Source: Bacteroidales bacterium H4
GTDB lineage: Bacteria; Bacteroidota; Bacteroidia; Bacteroidales; Muribaculaceae
Assembly: GCA_001701165.1 (NCBI GenBank)
Contig: DAAP01000027.1
Span: 24,399 to 88,398, forward strand
DNA: 64,000 nt
Direction of reading: 5' to 3'
Shown: positions 41,644 to 51,075 of the stretch, piece by piece
Layout: each line of letters starts with the position of its first letter
Position numbering within the stretch: the stretch's first letter is position 1
Position numbers and translations under genes: made by a program
Notes under the pieces: model-generated
Databases searched by the model: none
Seen by the model: only the letters and a program-made list of their open reading frames with translations
What the model was told of the DNA's origin: nothing

Positions 41644-43002
41644 ATGAATAAGCAGACACAAGCAAAGATGGACTGGGCGCGGCTGATAGACGACTGCCGC
41701 TTCGGCCTCGAGGATTATCATAAGCCTAGTACTGCCGGGGCGGGACGCAGCGACTTCCGCCGCGATTACGACCGCTTGGTGTTTTCGTCGCCTTTCAGGC
41801 GGTTGCAAAACAAGACGCAGGTGTTCCCACTGCCAGGTAGCGTCTTTGTGCACAATCGGTTGACCCATTCGTTGGAAGTCAGCAGCGTAGGACGCAGTAT
41901 GGCCGATGAGATTGCGGCTGCACTTGTAAGACGCCACGGGCCCATGAACGGCATCTTTGCCGATTTGGGAGATGTGGTGGCTGCGGCGTGTCTGGCGCAC
42001 GACCTCGGCAATCCTCCTTTCGGCCATTCGGGCGAAAAGGCCATAGGAACTTTTTTCAGCGAAGGTGCCGGCCGCGTACTCAAGGACCGATTGACCCCCG
42101 AACAGTGGAGCGACATCGTCAATTTTGAGGGTAATGCCAATGCCCTGAGGGCGCTGACGCATCAGTTCAACGGCCGCCGTCCCGGAGGTTTTGCCATGAC
42201 CTACACGATGTTGGCTTCCATAGTTAAGTATCCTTACGATTCATCGCAGGCCGGAGCAAAGGGCAAATTCGGGTTTTTCGGGAGCGAGCGTGCCGACTTC
42301 GAGCGCATTGCTACGCGCTTGGGGATGTTGCGTATGCCCTCGCCCGAGGGATCGTTGCGCTTTTGCCGACACCCGCTGGTATACATTGTCGAAGCCGCTG
42401 ACGACATATGCTACGAAGTCATGGATTTTGAGGATGCTCATAAGCTGAAAATCCTCGGAACAGGCGAGGTCTTGGACGCCTTGTTGGCGTATTTCGATGA
42501 CGAGTCCCGCGCCCATGTACATGATGTGATGGAACATGTGAAAGATCCCAACGAAAAGATTGCATATCTGCGCAGCGGTGTCGTAGGACGTTTGGTGAGC
42601 TGTTGTGCTCATACGTTCATAGATAACGAAGAAGCCATACTGTCAGGCACTTTTGAGGGCACCTTGCTTGATCACATAAGCGAGCGCGAGCGTGAGGCTT
42701 ACCGTCGCTCCACACGTTTGTCCTGGGGCAAGATTTACGGCGCTCCGCAGGTGGTGGACATCGAATTGGCCGGTAACCGCATTTTGACTTTCCTGCTCGA
42801 AAAGATGATACATGCCGTCACTTATCCCGAACTCAATTACTCGCGCCTGCTGCTCAGCCAGGTTCCCGGACAGTACAACGTGGGCGCACCCGAACTGTTT
42901 GACCGCATTCAGGCGGTGCTTGACCATATCTCGGCAATGACGGATGTATATGCCCTCGACCTGTACCGCAAACTCAACGGCATGAGCCTTCCGGCGGTCT
43001 GA
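41644..43002 (+). CDS. dgt: Deoxyguanosinetriphosphate triphosphohydrolase
   Basis: A 452-residue HD-domain enzyme. The N-terminal FSSPFRRLQNKTQVFPLPG block and VHNRLTHSLEVSSVGR are typical of dGTPases; the metal site is CLAHDLGNPPFGHSGE with the HD pair. It hydrolyses dGTP to deoxyguanosine and triphosphate and may act on other dNTPs, which influences dNTP pools and phage growth. The ATG at 41644 is preferred because 11 hydrophobic residues of the longer frame do not fit the family; the promoter at 41555-41585 agrees. Confidence 0.92.
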   Translation: MNKQTQAKMDWARLIDDCRFGLEDYHKPSTAGAGRSDFRRDYDRLVFSSPFRRLQNKTQVFPLPGSVFVHNRLTHSLEVSSVGRSMADEIAAALVRRHGPMNGIFADLGDVVAAACLAHDLGNPPFGHSGEKAIGTFFSEGAGRVLKDRLTPEQWSDIVNFEGNANALRALTHQFNGRRPGGFAMTYTMLASIVKYPYDSSQAGAKGKFGFFGSERADFERIATRLGMLRMPSPEGSLRFCRHPLVYIVEAADDICYEVMDFEDAHKLKILGTGEVLDALLAYFDDESRAHVHDVMEHVKDPNEKIAYLRSGVVGRLVSCCAHTFIDNEEAILSGTFEGTLLDHISEREREAYRRSTRLSWGKIYGAPQVVDIELAGNRILTFLLEKMIHAVTYPELNYSRLLLSQVPGQYNVGAPELFDRIQAVLDHISAMTDVYALDLYRKLNGMSLPAV

Positions 43003-43114
43003 ATGCCCGATGGAATGAAGCAAGCTAAGCTGCTCAATGCTATAAGACTGTTGTAAAACAGCAATATAAATAACTACCGGAATATATCTAACAATACAAA
43101 GACCAAAAAATAAA

Positions 43115-44368
43115 ATGTCCTGCAAAAGACTGTCAACCTTGCTCGCGCTTGTGCTTGTGGCTGCGGCCACCGTCATGGCGCAAAAAAAATACTATGCGCC
43201 GGAAGACGTGCCCAACGTACAACTGCAAAACAAAAACCGATATTTGAGCGACCCGGCACGATTCATAGATGCCGCAAGTGCCGCGCACATAGACTCGACG
43301 TTGCAAAACGTCCGTACAGCCACGAGCGTGCAGGCGGCGGTCGTGGTCTTGCCTTATATGGCCGGAAATGCGGATGTGGATACTTATGCTACCGAATTGT
43401 TCACGCTTTGGGGCCTTGGCGACAAAAAGAAAGACAACGGATTGTTGGTGCTTGTGTCAGTGGGCGACCGCAAGTATACAATACGCACCGGTTATGGTAT
43501 AGAGGGCGCTCTGCCGGACGCAATATGCGGACGAATCGAGCGTAATATAATGCAGCCGGCCTTCAAAGAAGGGGACTATTCCGGAGGTCTCCGTGCGGCG
43601 GTAGATAAGATAGGTTCGGTGTTATGCGACCCGGCAATCCGTGATGAAATGCTCGGCGACATCGCCGCCCAAGAGCGTGAAGATTGGATGAATGTCCTGT
43701 CGCTATATATAGGTTTTTGTGTGGTTGTGACGCTGCTGGCATTTGTATGGCTGCTCTTGGCTCTTCGCGGTGTACGAGACAAGTCGCCTTACGACAAGTA
43801 TCAGGCCATGCGCACGCTGTCCAAGGTCTCCGGCGCTTGTGCTTGGTTCACCTTGGGCATGACGCTTTTGGTGTACATTCCTCTGCGCATGATTATGCGA
43901 AAATGGCGCAACGGCACTCACTATTGTTCCAATTGCGGGACGAAGATGCACAAGCTTGACGAAGAAAGTGACAACGAGTATCTGACGCCGGCGCAGGATG
44001 CCGAGGAGCGCATCAAGTCTGTAGATTATGACGTGTGGCTGTGTCCCAAGTGCGGCACGACTGATATTTACCGCTTTGACGAAGACAGCGGATACAGCGA
44101 ATGTCCGTATTGCCATGCGCGTACATGCCGTTTTGTGCGGGATACCGTGATGCGTCGTCCCACCCAATACCAAGAAGGTGTCGGCGCCAAGACTTACAAT
44201 TGTCTCAATTGTAAGAAGACGCACAGCATAGCCTATAAGATTGCAAAACTCGCTCCAACGGTGATTGTCGGTGGAAGCGGATTTGGCGGCGGTGGTGGCG
44301 GCGGTGTCTCCGGCGGCAGTTGGGGTGGCGGCAGCACCGGCGGTGGCGGTGCCTCCGGCGGGTGGTAA
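43115..44368 (+). CDS. TPM-domain (YgcG-type) protein with zinc ribbons and Gly-rich tail
   Basis: A 417-residue protein: signal peptide (cleavage after VMAQ, about residue 23), an exported TPM domain (LSDPARFIDAASAAHIDSTL, GLGDKKKDNGLLVLVSV, RKYTIRTGYGIEGALPDAIC), one or two transmembrane segments (about 200-265), then a cytoplasmic part with several zinc-ribbon pairs (CSNCGTKM, CPKCGTTD, CPYCHARTC, CLNCKKTH), and a Gly/Ser tail typical of the family. TPM proteins are linked with membrane repair or photosystem maintenance in other organisms; the bacterial role is open. Confidence 0.88.
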   Translation: MSCKRLSTLLALVLVAAATVMAQKKYYAPEDVPNVQLQNKNRYLSDPARFIDAASAAHIDSTLQNVRTATSVQAAVVVLPYMAGNADVDTYATELFTLWGLGDKKKDNGLLVLVSVGDRKYTIRTGYGIEGALPDAICGRIERNIMQPAFKEGDYSGGLRAAVDKIGSVLCDPAIRDEMLGDIAAQEREDWMNVLSLYIGFCVVVTLLAFVWLLLALRGVRDKSPYDKYQAMRTLSKVSGACAWFTLGMTLLVYIPLRMIMRKWRNGTHYCSNCGTKMHKLDEESDNEYLTPAQDAEERIKSVDYDVWLCPKCGTTDIYRFDEDSGYSECPYCHARTCRFVRDTVMRRPTQYQEGVGAKTYNCLNCKKTHSIAYKIAKLAPTVIVGGSGFGGGGGGGVSGGSWGGGSTGGGGASGGW

Positions 44369-44397
44369 TAAGCTTTCGCTGTGGTTGAATAGCTGAG

Positions 44398-45186
44398 CTA
44401 TAGCTCGATTTGGCCGCGATGGCGGACGGCGTATACGGCTCCGGCAGCCATCATGCGCAGCGCTGCAAAGCTGCGAGCACGCATAGCCTGCCGGACTATG
44501 CGCATCCATCCACTGTACGGATGTGTAAGACGTAGCACTGCACCGCGTGCGCGCCATACTGCCGGGGTCGGGGTGCGCTGTCCTGTGGATGGGCCGCCCG
44601 TATGGCGTCCGATGACGATGGGCTTGTACTCAATGCGCAAGCCGAGTCGTCGTGCATTCCATATCAGGATGTCTTCTTCGCCGCAACCCAATACCGGGGC
44701 GCCTATGCCGAACAATGTGCAGAAATGCAGGCCTGAGCGTCTGATTGCGTCCATGCGTAAGGCAATTTCGACTGACGACGGGCAATAGCCGCGCGGCGTG
44801 CCTTGTCCAAGATTTATAGGAGATGCCGGGTATGGTTTGTCCCCGGCGCCCTCGATGCGGAAGGCGGTGATATCGGCCTCGCCGAGACTGTTGAGGGCGG
44901 CACGCAGTTGTGCCTCGGTGTAGCTCATGTCGTCATCCGCAGTGAGGACATACTCAGCATCGGCGGCTTCGAGCAGTCGATTGCGATTGGCGCATAGTCC
45001 GCGGCCCGGTGTCATGATTACCCGGATGTCCGGGCGCTGCAAGCCCTGTGGTACCGGGGGCGCAGCGTCCTCTCCGTTTTGGCATGATACAAGGTATGAC
45101 ACGCCGTCAATGACGGGCAGGGACATGGAGGCCGTGCGCCGCAGGCCGTTGACACCGTAGGTGGCTATGAGCACTTGAAGTCGCAT
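44398..45186 (-). CDS. GT-A fold glycosyltransferase (GT2-like)
   Basis: A 262-residue protein with a start reminiscent of GT2 enzymes (LQVLIATYGVNGLRR), a substrate region PGRGLCANRNRLLEAADAEYVLTADDD and the metal-binding DDD (about residue 87). Later CGEEDILIWNARRLG carries the ED motif of the acceptor site. It is the last gene of a three-gene glycosyltransferase series on the minus strand and probably builds the same surface glycan. The acceptor is unknown. The gene converges with the TPM gene across a short palindromic gap (GAGCTATAGCTC). Confidence 0.8.
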   Translation of the reverse strand: MRLQVLIATYGVNGLRRTASMSLPVIDGVSYLVSCQNGEDAAPPVPQGLQRPDIRVIMTPGRGLCANRNRLLEAADAEYVLTADDDMSYTEAQLRAALNSLGEADITAFRIEGAGDKPYPASPINLGQGTPRGYCPSSVEIALRMDAIRRSGLHFCTLFGIGAPVLGCGEEDILIWNARRLGLRIEYKPIVIGRHTGGPSTGQRTPTPAVWRARGAVLRLTHPYSGWMRIVRQAMRARSFAALRMMAAGAVYAVRHRGQIEL

Positions 45187-45230
45187 TGTCTGTCGTTGCT
45201 GTTCGAGGTATATTATTGATAGCCTGTTGT

Positions 45231-46367
45231 CTATGAGACTTCGCCGCTGTTGTGTGATATCTTGCGCCAGAAATCTTCGTAGCGTTGAGCCACGACTTCG
45301 CAGTCGTTGTGTGTGACTACGTATTCGCGTGCCTTTAATGCGTTTGCAGCCAGTGCTTCGCGGTTAAGGTATTGACGGATGGCCGGGAGTGCCGCTTCCG
45401 GGCGGCGCGGGTCGATGTTAATGGCCGGCGTGGTGCAACCTTGGAAGTCGTTGAAGTCCTTTTCGGCTCCGGTGACCACTGTTTTGCCCATGGCCATGGC
45501 CAGTAGGGCTGTCGTTGCAGGAGTGTAGCTGTACAACTGGTCGAAGACGATATCTGCGCGAGCCATGCGCTTCAGAAATTCTGCGTATTGCAGGTTGTGT
45601 ACCGGGAGCACGGTGACCTTGTCTGGAAATTCGCTCTCTATGACCTTGGCAATGCGAATCAGTTGAGGTATGCCTTTTTCCTGTTCGCGCCCTATGTGGC
45701 TGGGTAACAGGATGCTTATGGGTTTATTCGTTTTTGCGTCTATTGGCGTCGGCTTTATTGCGTCGGTATCCACAGGAATGCCGCCGTAGGCCAGACGTTC
45801 GGGCGTGATTACGCGCGACATGGAAAGTTGGTACTCGTATAGGGCAGTGATGACCCCGTCTACATGATCGTAGACGTATTGCGCATAATCGGACAATTCG
45901 GGCTGCTGCCACATGGATACGGTGCGGCCGCGCGTACTCAATGCATATTCCGTTGGAACTCCGTCTATGGCCCATTCGCTGTATCTCAGCGGACCCTGGG
46001 GGTCTTTACACATATTGACAAAAGCCGTGTCTGTACCTATTGCCGTGAGACATACCAGTCCGTTGTGCCGCCGCAATCCATCCAAAAGAGTGCGCAGACG
46101 TGAGGGGCGCAGTCGCATAAATGTGGGCCCGCAAAGTTGTATCACGTCCCAGCCTTGCAGTTTAAGACGCAGTGTCGTATGCAGTCTCGCCCATAGTAAT
46201 GCACCGCCGAAGCATCCGGGCAATCGACGGCTTAGGTCTACATCGCGCCCTGTGTTCATCCATGTCGAACCATCTGATGCTACACACACCTCGTGCCCAT
46301 GACGCTTGAGTCCTTCGGCAAGGGTGCGGTTGTAGTGGCTTGCATCGCCTAGCAACAATACTTTCAT
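45231..46367 (-). CDS. GT4-family glycosyltransferase
   Basis: A 378-residue GT-B enzyme. The N-terminal VLLLGDASHYNRTLAEGLK block begins at the start; the C-terminal domain has PSHIGREQEKGIPQLIRIA and VFDQLYSYTPATTALLAMAMGKTVV in place of the usual EX7E. The start at 46367 is fixed by its ATGA overlap with the GT2 gene; the frame continues upstream as an antisense-type extension of low plausibility. It would add one sugar of a surface polysaccharide or of lipopolysaccharide. Confidence 0.85.
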   Translation of the reverse strand: MKVLLLGDASHYNRTLAEGLKRHGHEVCVASDGSTWMNTGRDVDLSRRLPGCFGGALLWARLHTTLRLKLQGWDVIQLCGPTFMRLRPSRLRTLLDGLRRHNGLVCLTAIGTDTAFVNMCKDPQGPLRYSEWAIDGVPTEYALSTRGRTVSMWQQPELSDYAQYVYDHVDGVITALYEYQLSMSRVITPERLAYGGIPVDTDAIKPTPIDAKTNKPISILLPSHIGREQEKGIPQLIRIAKVIESEFPDKVTVLPVHNLQYAEFLKRMARADIVFDQLYSYTPATTALLAMAMGKTVVTGAEKDFNDFQGCTTPAINIDPRRPEAALPAIRQYLNREALAANALKAREYVVTHNDCEVVAQRYEDFWRKISHNSGEVS

Positions 46368-47347
46368 TTCAACTTGCTTGGCATGAATGGTCGCAATATG
46401 CGAGCAATGCCGCGGTGGCCGTGCACTGTGTAGTGGTAGGCAAAGCGCAGCATACGTTTGCGGATTTTGCTTTTCTCCTGAAAGACGAAAATCTCCTTGA
46501 GTAGACGTCCCGAAGCGGTTCCGCTCAGGTCGCAATGAGCCGACAAAATGGCTCCTTTGAGATTTATCCACTCGATGGGCACGTATGTGGCCATGTGTTT
46601 GAGAGTGTCTATTTTCTTGTCCGGTTTAGCGGCAAAGCATCCGCCTGTCAGCGATCCTTCGGTGATGAATATACGCACTGTCGGATCTTTGGATTTGATT
46701 TTGTGGCATCGAGGCTTACGCAGCGCTATGCGTGCGCCCAATTCGATGTCGTTCCACACTGCGATGTCCGTGTCCCAACCACCGACGGCTCGTATCAGCT
46801 CGGTACGGCACATATATCGTTGAGTCGCGAAATTGCTGTTGAACATATTATTGTAACCTAAGTCGCGATTGCGGAAGGTCAGTCGTTTCCATGGCCCGCC
46901 ATCTTTGCCGTAAAGCACGTCCCATCCGATGATTTCGGCCTTAGGATGCGCATGTGCAGCCTCCATTGCTCTTGCACAGTGTCCCGGGGCCATTGTGTCG
47001 TCCGAGTCGAAAAACATCACCCATGGTGTGGTCACTTCGGCGAGGCCGCGGTTGCGTGCGGCGCAAGCGCCTACGGCACTTTCATCCAAAAGTTTGACGC
47101 TAAGGCCGTTTATGCCATTGTGCTCAGCCATCCATTTATGCATCACGGCCTTGCTGGCATCCGTAGAGGCGTTGTCCACCAATATCACATCCAATGGACG
47201 CAAAGTCTGTGCGGCGATGCTGTCGAGGGTACGGCTTACGAGTTCGGCACGGTTGTATACCGGGACAACAACCGTAAGCTCCGGGCCGACGGCATCATCG
47301 ATGATACCGCGTGCGAATACTGTCGTTTTTTCCGATGTTTGGGACAT
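46364..47347 (-). CDS. GT2-family glycosyltransferase
   Basis: A 327-residue enzyme with the GT-A core: LTVVVPVYNRAELVSRTLDS, VDNASTDASKAVM, GACAARNRGLAEVTTPWVMFFDSDD (the DXD metal site). The C-terminal 100 residues are basic and could lie on the membrane (KSKIRKRMLRFAYHYT). It is the first gene of the three-gene series, and its end overlaps the GT4 start. A TAATTTTG box on the minus strand at 47486-47493 is a possible -7 element, though far from the start. Confidence 0.9.
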   Translation of the reverse strand: MSQTSEKTTVFARGIIDDAVGPELTVVVPVYNRAELVSRTLDSIAAQTLRPLDVILVDNASTDASKAVMHKWMAEHNGINGLSVKLLDESAVGACAARNRGLAEVTTPWVMFFDSDDTMAPGHCARAMEAAHAHPKAEIIGWDVLYGKDGGPWKRLTFRNRDLGYNNMFNSNFATQRYMCRTELIRAVGGWDTDIAVWNDIELGARIALRKPRCHKIKSKDPTVRIFITEGSLTGGCFAAKPDKKIDTLKHMATYVPIEWINLKGAILSAHCDLSGTASGRLLKEIFVFQEKSKIRKRMLRFAYHYTVHGHRGIARILRPFMPSKLK

Positions 47348-47370
47348 AATGGGTTAACATTGTAATGTCT

Positions 47371-47385
47371 TGAAGCCCGGCTTCA
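47371..47385. promoter_or_regulatory. 15-bp palindrome before the glycosyltransferase operon
   Basis: TGAAGCC C GGCTTCA is a perfect palindrome with one central base, 24 bases upstream of the GT2 start. No T-run follows on either strand, so an operator is more likely than a terminator. The rest of 47348-47551 holds no gene. Confidence 0.4.
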
Positions 47386-47551
47386 TTTGTTCTGCCGTAG
47401 AAGAGGACCTTTGTAAGGCCGTCTTGGGGACTTAGGTTGCGTCTGTGTTTTGGTCGTGCAAATTTCCGAAATTTCTATGACATGACAAAATTAAACAAGA
47501 CATAGCAAATCTCGGGTAAGGACGTTGCTTCGGCGTGTCGGAGGCTAAAGT

Positions 47552-48412
47552 TTAATTGAACAATAGTTTGCGACGCAGCGATACCGGGAACGCACTGTCC
47601 GGGCGCATGGCTATGCGGCATACAAACGGGGCTCGGCGAATGCGTACTTCCGAGCCCATAGGGAGTACGGTGGAGCGCCCGTCAAGGCTTAGGCGAAATG
47701 CGCGTGTGCGACCGCTGACGTTGATGTCCAGGACGCTATGGTCGTCAATTACCAGCGGCCGCATGCCCAGTGAGTGTGCTGCTATGGGCGACACAACCAA
47801 GACCGGGGCTGTGGGTTGTACAATAGGGCCTCCGGCCGAGAGATTGTAAGCCGTCGAGCCGGTTGGAGTGGCTATGATGAGGCCATCGGCGCGGTATTGG
47901 GCCAGCTCGATGCCGTCTACAAAGGTGTCGGCTTGAATCATGGATACGCTGTCGTCCTTGGCAATGCACACCTCGTTGAGCGCATATCGCCAACCACGCA
48001 CCTCGGGTGAGCATACTTCCAGCAACGTGCGCTCTTCGATGGCGAAGTCGGCATTGAGCATGCCATCGATGCCATTGTCAGAGGATGCATCATCAATGTT
48101 CATCGTTGCGAGGTAGCCCAGATGCCCGGTGTTGATGCCGATGACGGGTATACCAAGCCGACCTACCCATGCGGCGGTGCGTAAAAAGGTGCCGTCGCCG
48201 CCTATGCTCAGTACCAGCGAGCACCCTTGGCCGGGACCCGAGAGTGCGGCTTGGCCTACTCCGGCGAGGGATACACCCAGCTCGGAGAGGTGTCCGTAAA
48301 GCTTGGGGTGCATCTCGATGTCAGTACCTGTCAGCACGATGTGCCGCAATATTCGCTCGATTTGGGCTGCGTAGGGTTGTTGTTGGCGGCTTCCGTAGAT
48401 GGCTATGGTCAT
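47552..48412 (-). CDS. nadK: NAD kinase
   Basis: A 286-residue enzyme with the hallmark GGDGT (71-75), the GINTGHLGYLA block, LNEVCIAK (conserved NE for ribose binding) and the GADGLIIATPTGSTAY-type loop (RADGLIIATPTGSTAYNLSAGG here). It forms NADP from NAD. It follows the ACT-like gene by 55 bases on the minus strand and lies back to back with pdxJ. Confidence 0.95.
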   Translation of the reverse strand: MTIAIYGSRQQQPYAAQIERILRHIVLTGTDIEMHPKLYGHLSELGVSLAGVGQAALSGPGQGCSLVLSIGGDGTFLRTAAWVGRLGIPVIGINTGHLGYLATMNIDDASSDNGIDGMLNADFAIEERTLLEVCSPEVRGWRYALNEVCIAKDDSVSMIQADTFVDGIELAQYRADGLIIATPTGSTAYNLSAGGPIVQPTAPVLVVSPIAAHSLGMRPLVIDDHSVLDINVSGRTRAFRLSLDGRSTVLPMGSEVRIRRAPFVCRIAMRPDSAFPVSLRRKLLFN

Positions 48413-48467
48413 GGTAGCTTGTTTTTTAGGTAAACCGGCTATGAAAAGCCGGGGCTAAATATGATGT

Positions 48468-48869
48468 TTAGACGTTGAGGATGCGCATAAGGCTTTCGAG
48501 GCGGCTATCGATGTCCGCTTTGGCCGTGCCTATGGCATCGCGTGTGTATTCGACCGTGTATCCGTATCGTGCAACGGAGCGCGCCGCCGCTTCTGTGTTG
48601 CGGTGCGAAATACGCAGCTCGATGTATGTGCGCGGTGTGTCTTCGTAATCGATGTCGAAGCGCGGTATGTCCGGACCGTCGGAGCTGCCGGGAATTGTGG
48701 CGTCTATGATGTTAAGATTGAGCACTTGGGCATCGCAGTCTTCGATGGCGCGGCACAGCTGCGAGGCACAAAAATCGTGCTTGGGGCAGCTCAATACCAA
48801 GGTCGAGGAGTCTTCGGCGTAGGGAAACAGGCGCTCTCGTTCTGTCTTTATGTCATCTTTTGCGGTCAA
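48468..48869 (-). CDS. ACT-like protein, apparent short form of a CBS/ACT protein
   Basis: A 133-residue protein. After a short charged N-terminus the sequence TLVLSCPKHDFCASQLCRAIEDCDAQVLNL is ACT-like (strand, helix, strand), followed by RTYIELRISHRNTEAAARSVARYGYTVEY as the second half. In Bacteroidales I recall a longer protein at this place before nadK, with CBS domains in front; here the CBS part is missing and the frame shows no sign of it upstream. The role is presumably sensing of a nucleotide or amino acid, but this is not shown. Confidence 0.6.
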   Translation of the reverse strand: MTAKDDIKTERERLFPYAEDSSTLVLSCPKHDFCASQLCRAIEDCDAQVLNLNIIDATIPGSSDGPDIPRFDIDYEDTPRTYIELRISHRNTEAAARSVARYGYTVEYTRDAIGTAKADIDSRLESLMRILNV

Positions 48870-48874
48870 TATCT

Positions 48875-48928
48875 TTTGGATTTAGATAATTCTAACTAAA
48901 TTTGTACTCCCTTTCAGATACAAATTTA
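48875..48928. promoter_or_regulatory. Divergent promoters forming one inverted repeat (pdxJ / ACT-nadK)
   Basis: Plus strand: TTTG (48875-48878), 18 bases, TAAATTTG (48897-48904), for pdxJ. Minus strand: TAAATTTG (48928-48921), for the ACT-like gene. The two -7 boxes belong to a perfect 10-bp inverted repeat (TAAATTTGTA / TACAAATTTA) with a 12-base spacer, so both promoters face each other and cannot easily be open at the same time. Confidence 0.65.
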
Positions 48929-49004
48929 GGCAAAATTTCAATACGAAAGGGGAAAATATAAATTAAACACCATAAAAATAAGCCCAAAGGCACTATATAC
49001 ATAT

Positions 49005-49718
49005 ATGACCTGTCTGAGTGTAAATATCAATAAGATAGCAACTTTGCGCAATGCGCGCGGAGCTAACAACCCTGATGTGGAAAAAGTGGCTACCGACTGC
49101 GAGGTCTTCGGAGCGCAGGGCATTACCGTGCACCCGCGTCCCGACGAACGTCATATCCGTCGCAGCGATGTGCTGGCACTTCGTTCGCGGTTGCGTACCG
49201 AGTTCAATATTGAGGGTTATCCCGACGAGCGTTTTATGGACTTGGTGCTGCGCGTGCGTCCCGAGCAAGTCACGCTTGTCCCGGATGCTCCGGATGCCAT
49301 TACCAGCACCGGCGGATGGGACGTGAAAGCCAATTTTGACTTCTTGTGTTCCATAGTCGAGCGCTTGCACGAGGGTGGTATCCGCGTATCGATATTTGTC
49401 TACCCCGAGGAGGAAGACATCCGTGCCGCCGCACGCACGGGTGCCGATCGTATCGAGCTGTACACCAAGCCATATGCTGATATGTATCCCAAGGATCCGG
49501 AAGCCGCCGTTGCCCCGTATGTCGCAGCGTCCACCGTGGCACACAACTGTGGCCTGGGTGTCAATGCCGGCCATGATTTGTCTCTTGAGAACCTGGCATA
49601 TTTCCATCGGGCTATGCCTTACCTCAACGAGGTGTCCATAGGCCATGCGCTGATATGTGATGCCTTGTATCTTGGGCTGCAAACCACCATACAGCGCTAC
49701 CTAGAATGTCTAAAGTGA
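49005..49718 (+). CDS. pdxJ: Pyridoxine 5'-phosphate synthase
   Basis: A 237-residue TIM-barrel enzyme with the family blocks LSVNINKIATLRNARGANNPDV, GITVHPRPDERHIRRSDV and NAGHDLSLENLAYF. It condenses 1-deoxyxylulose 5-phosphate with aminoacetone phosphate for vitamin B6 synthesis. The ATG at 49005 matches the usual N-terminus. The genes exbB, exbD and tonB follow on the same strand, an arrangement kept in Bacteroidales. Confidence 0.96.
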   Translation: MTCLSVNINKIATLRNARGANNPDVEKVATDCEVFGAQGITVHPRPDERHIRRSDVLALRSRLRTEFNIEGYPDERFMDLVLRVRPEQVTLVPDAPDAITSTGGWDVKANFDFLCSIVERLHEGGIRVSIFVYPEEEDIRAAARTGADRIELYTKPYADMYPKDPEAAVAPYVAASTVAHNCGLGVNAGHDLSLENLAYFHRAMPYLNEVSIGHALICDALYLGLQTTIQRYLECLK

Positions 49719-49862
49719 CAGGTTGTGCCTGCTTGGCGACTGAAATCGTGGAAACCATTCCGAAACTAAGGAAGAAAAACCGAGGCTTATGGTAACCATC
49801 GAGGATAAAGATAGACCAAAAGAAACAACAACTAACCGCACACAATACACCATCTGAAAAAA

Positions 49863-50519
49863 ATGATACTGTTAGACACTGCAACCGCTGCCCTACCTGA
49901 GAGCCTGTCACTTTGGGATTTATGTCTTTCGGGAGGTTGGATTATGATTGCTTTGGCCGTGCTGCTGCTTGTAGGCGTGTACATCGCCATCGAGCGAGCC
50001 ATCATAGTAGCCAAGGCCTCACACCAGGACGAGACGTTTATGAAACGCATACGCGACTATATCCATGACGGCGAGATAGATGCCGCCAAGGAATTGTGCC
50101 GTAACTCGGATACCCCGTACGGAAGACTTATCGGCAAGGGCATCTCGCGCATCGGACGCCCGATGAATGATGTACTTGTAACCATCGAGAATACCGGCAA
50201 TATGGAGATTGCCTCACTATCAAAGGGTTTGCCCTGGCTGGCCACCATTGCCGGAGCCGCCCCTATGCTCGGCTTTCTGGGTACAGTCATCGGTATGGTC
50301 GAGTCGTTCTACGCCATCGCTGCCAGTGGCAACAGCGCCCAAATAGGCGACTTTGCCGGAGGTATATATACCGCATTGGTGACCACTGTCGCCGGCCTTA
50401 TCGTTGGTATCGTGGCCATGTTTGCTTACAATTACCTTGTGGCGCGTGTCAATAAGGTGATGAACATGCTTGAGGCACGCACCATGGAATTTATGGACTT
50501 GCTCAACGAGCCGGCTTAA
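49863..50519 (+). CDS. exbB: MotA/TolQ/ExbB proton channel family protein
   Basis: A 218-residue inner-membrane protein with three transmembrane helices: about 25-47 (ALAVLLLVGVYIAIERAII), 120-145 and 160-190 (FAGGIYTALVTTVAGLIVG). The GLPWLATIAGAAPMLGFLGTVIGMV block is the ExbB/TolQ signature. It forms the proton channel that drives TonB, here with the following exbD and TonB genes. Confidence 0.94.
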   Translation: MILLDTATAALPESLSLWDLCLSGGWIMIALAVLLLVGVYIAIERAIIVAKASHQDETFMKRIRDYIHDGEIDAAKELCRNSDTPYGRLIGKGISRIGRPMNDVLVTIENTGNMEIASLSKGLPWLATIAGAAPMLGFLGTVIGMVESFYAIAASGNSAQIGDFAGGIYTALVTTVAGLIVGIVAMFAYNYLVARVNKVMNMLEARTMEFMDLLNEPA

Positions 50520-50559
50520 CCTTTCCTAAACCAACTAATGTTGCTTAAATACGCATCCA

Positions 50560-51069
50560 ATGTCGCTTAAACGTCAACAAGAGATACTTTCCGGATTTTC
50601 AATGGCATCGATGACGGACGTTGTGTTCCTGCTGCTGGTGTTCTTCATGGTTACTTCGACATTTGTGTTCCCCACGGCGCTCGAAGTCAATCTGCCGCAG
50701 AGTTCCGAGCAGACGCCGCTCAAGCCGGTGACGCGAGTGTTTATTCAGGCTTACGGAAGCCTTTGGGGGCAGTTCGGAGACGGCGAGCCTATGGCTATGC
50801 CATCGCAACAGGCTCTTGTAGATTTCCTTAAGGGAGTTAAGGAGCAGGCCCCCGAGACCGCCATTGCCGTTTTCGGCGATTCGGCAGTGCCCTATGGCGA
50901 TGTCGTTGAGATTCTCAATCTCGGGGCTGCCAACGACTTGAAGATGGTGCTTGCCACCACCAAAAAGGACAATGCCGCCACTGCCGCTGTGAACGGTGAC
51001 GCCCTGTCCGGACAGGCTGCCGCATCGGCTTCGGCCTCCAAGTCCGCTTCAACCACAGAGACAAGATAA
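50560..51069 (+). CDS. exbD: ExbD/TolR family biopolymer transport protein
   Basis: A 169-residue protein with one transmembrane helix (about 22-42, SMTDVVFLLLVFFMVTSTFV, whose Asp is the proton carrier) and a periplasmic domain ending with VPYGDVVEILNLGAANDL. A Ser/Ala-rich tail of about 30 residues (AAASASASKSAST) is added after the fold. It partners with ExbB. Confidence 0.92.
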   Translation: MSLKRQQEILSGFSMASMTDVVFLLLVFFMVTSTFVFPTALEVNLPQSSEQTPLKPVTRVFIQAYGSLWGQFGDGEPMAMPSQQALVDFLKGVKEQAPETAIAVFGDSAVPYGDVVEILNLGAANDLKMVLATTKKDNAATAAVNGDALSGQAAASASASKSASTTETR

Positions 51070-51075
51070 CCGAGC

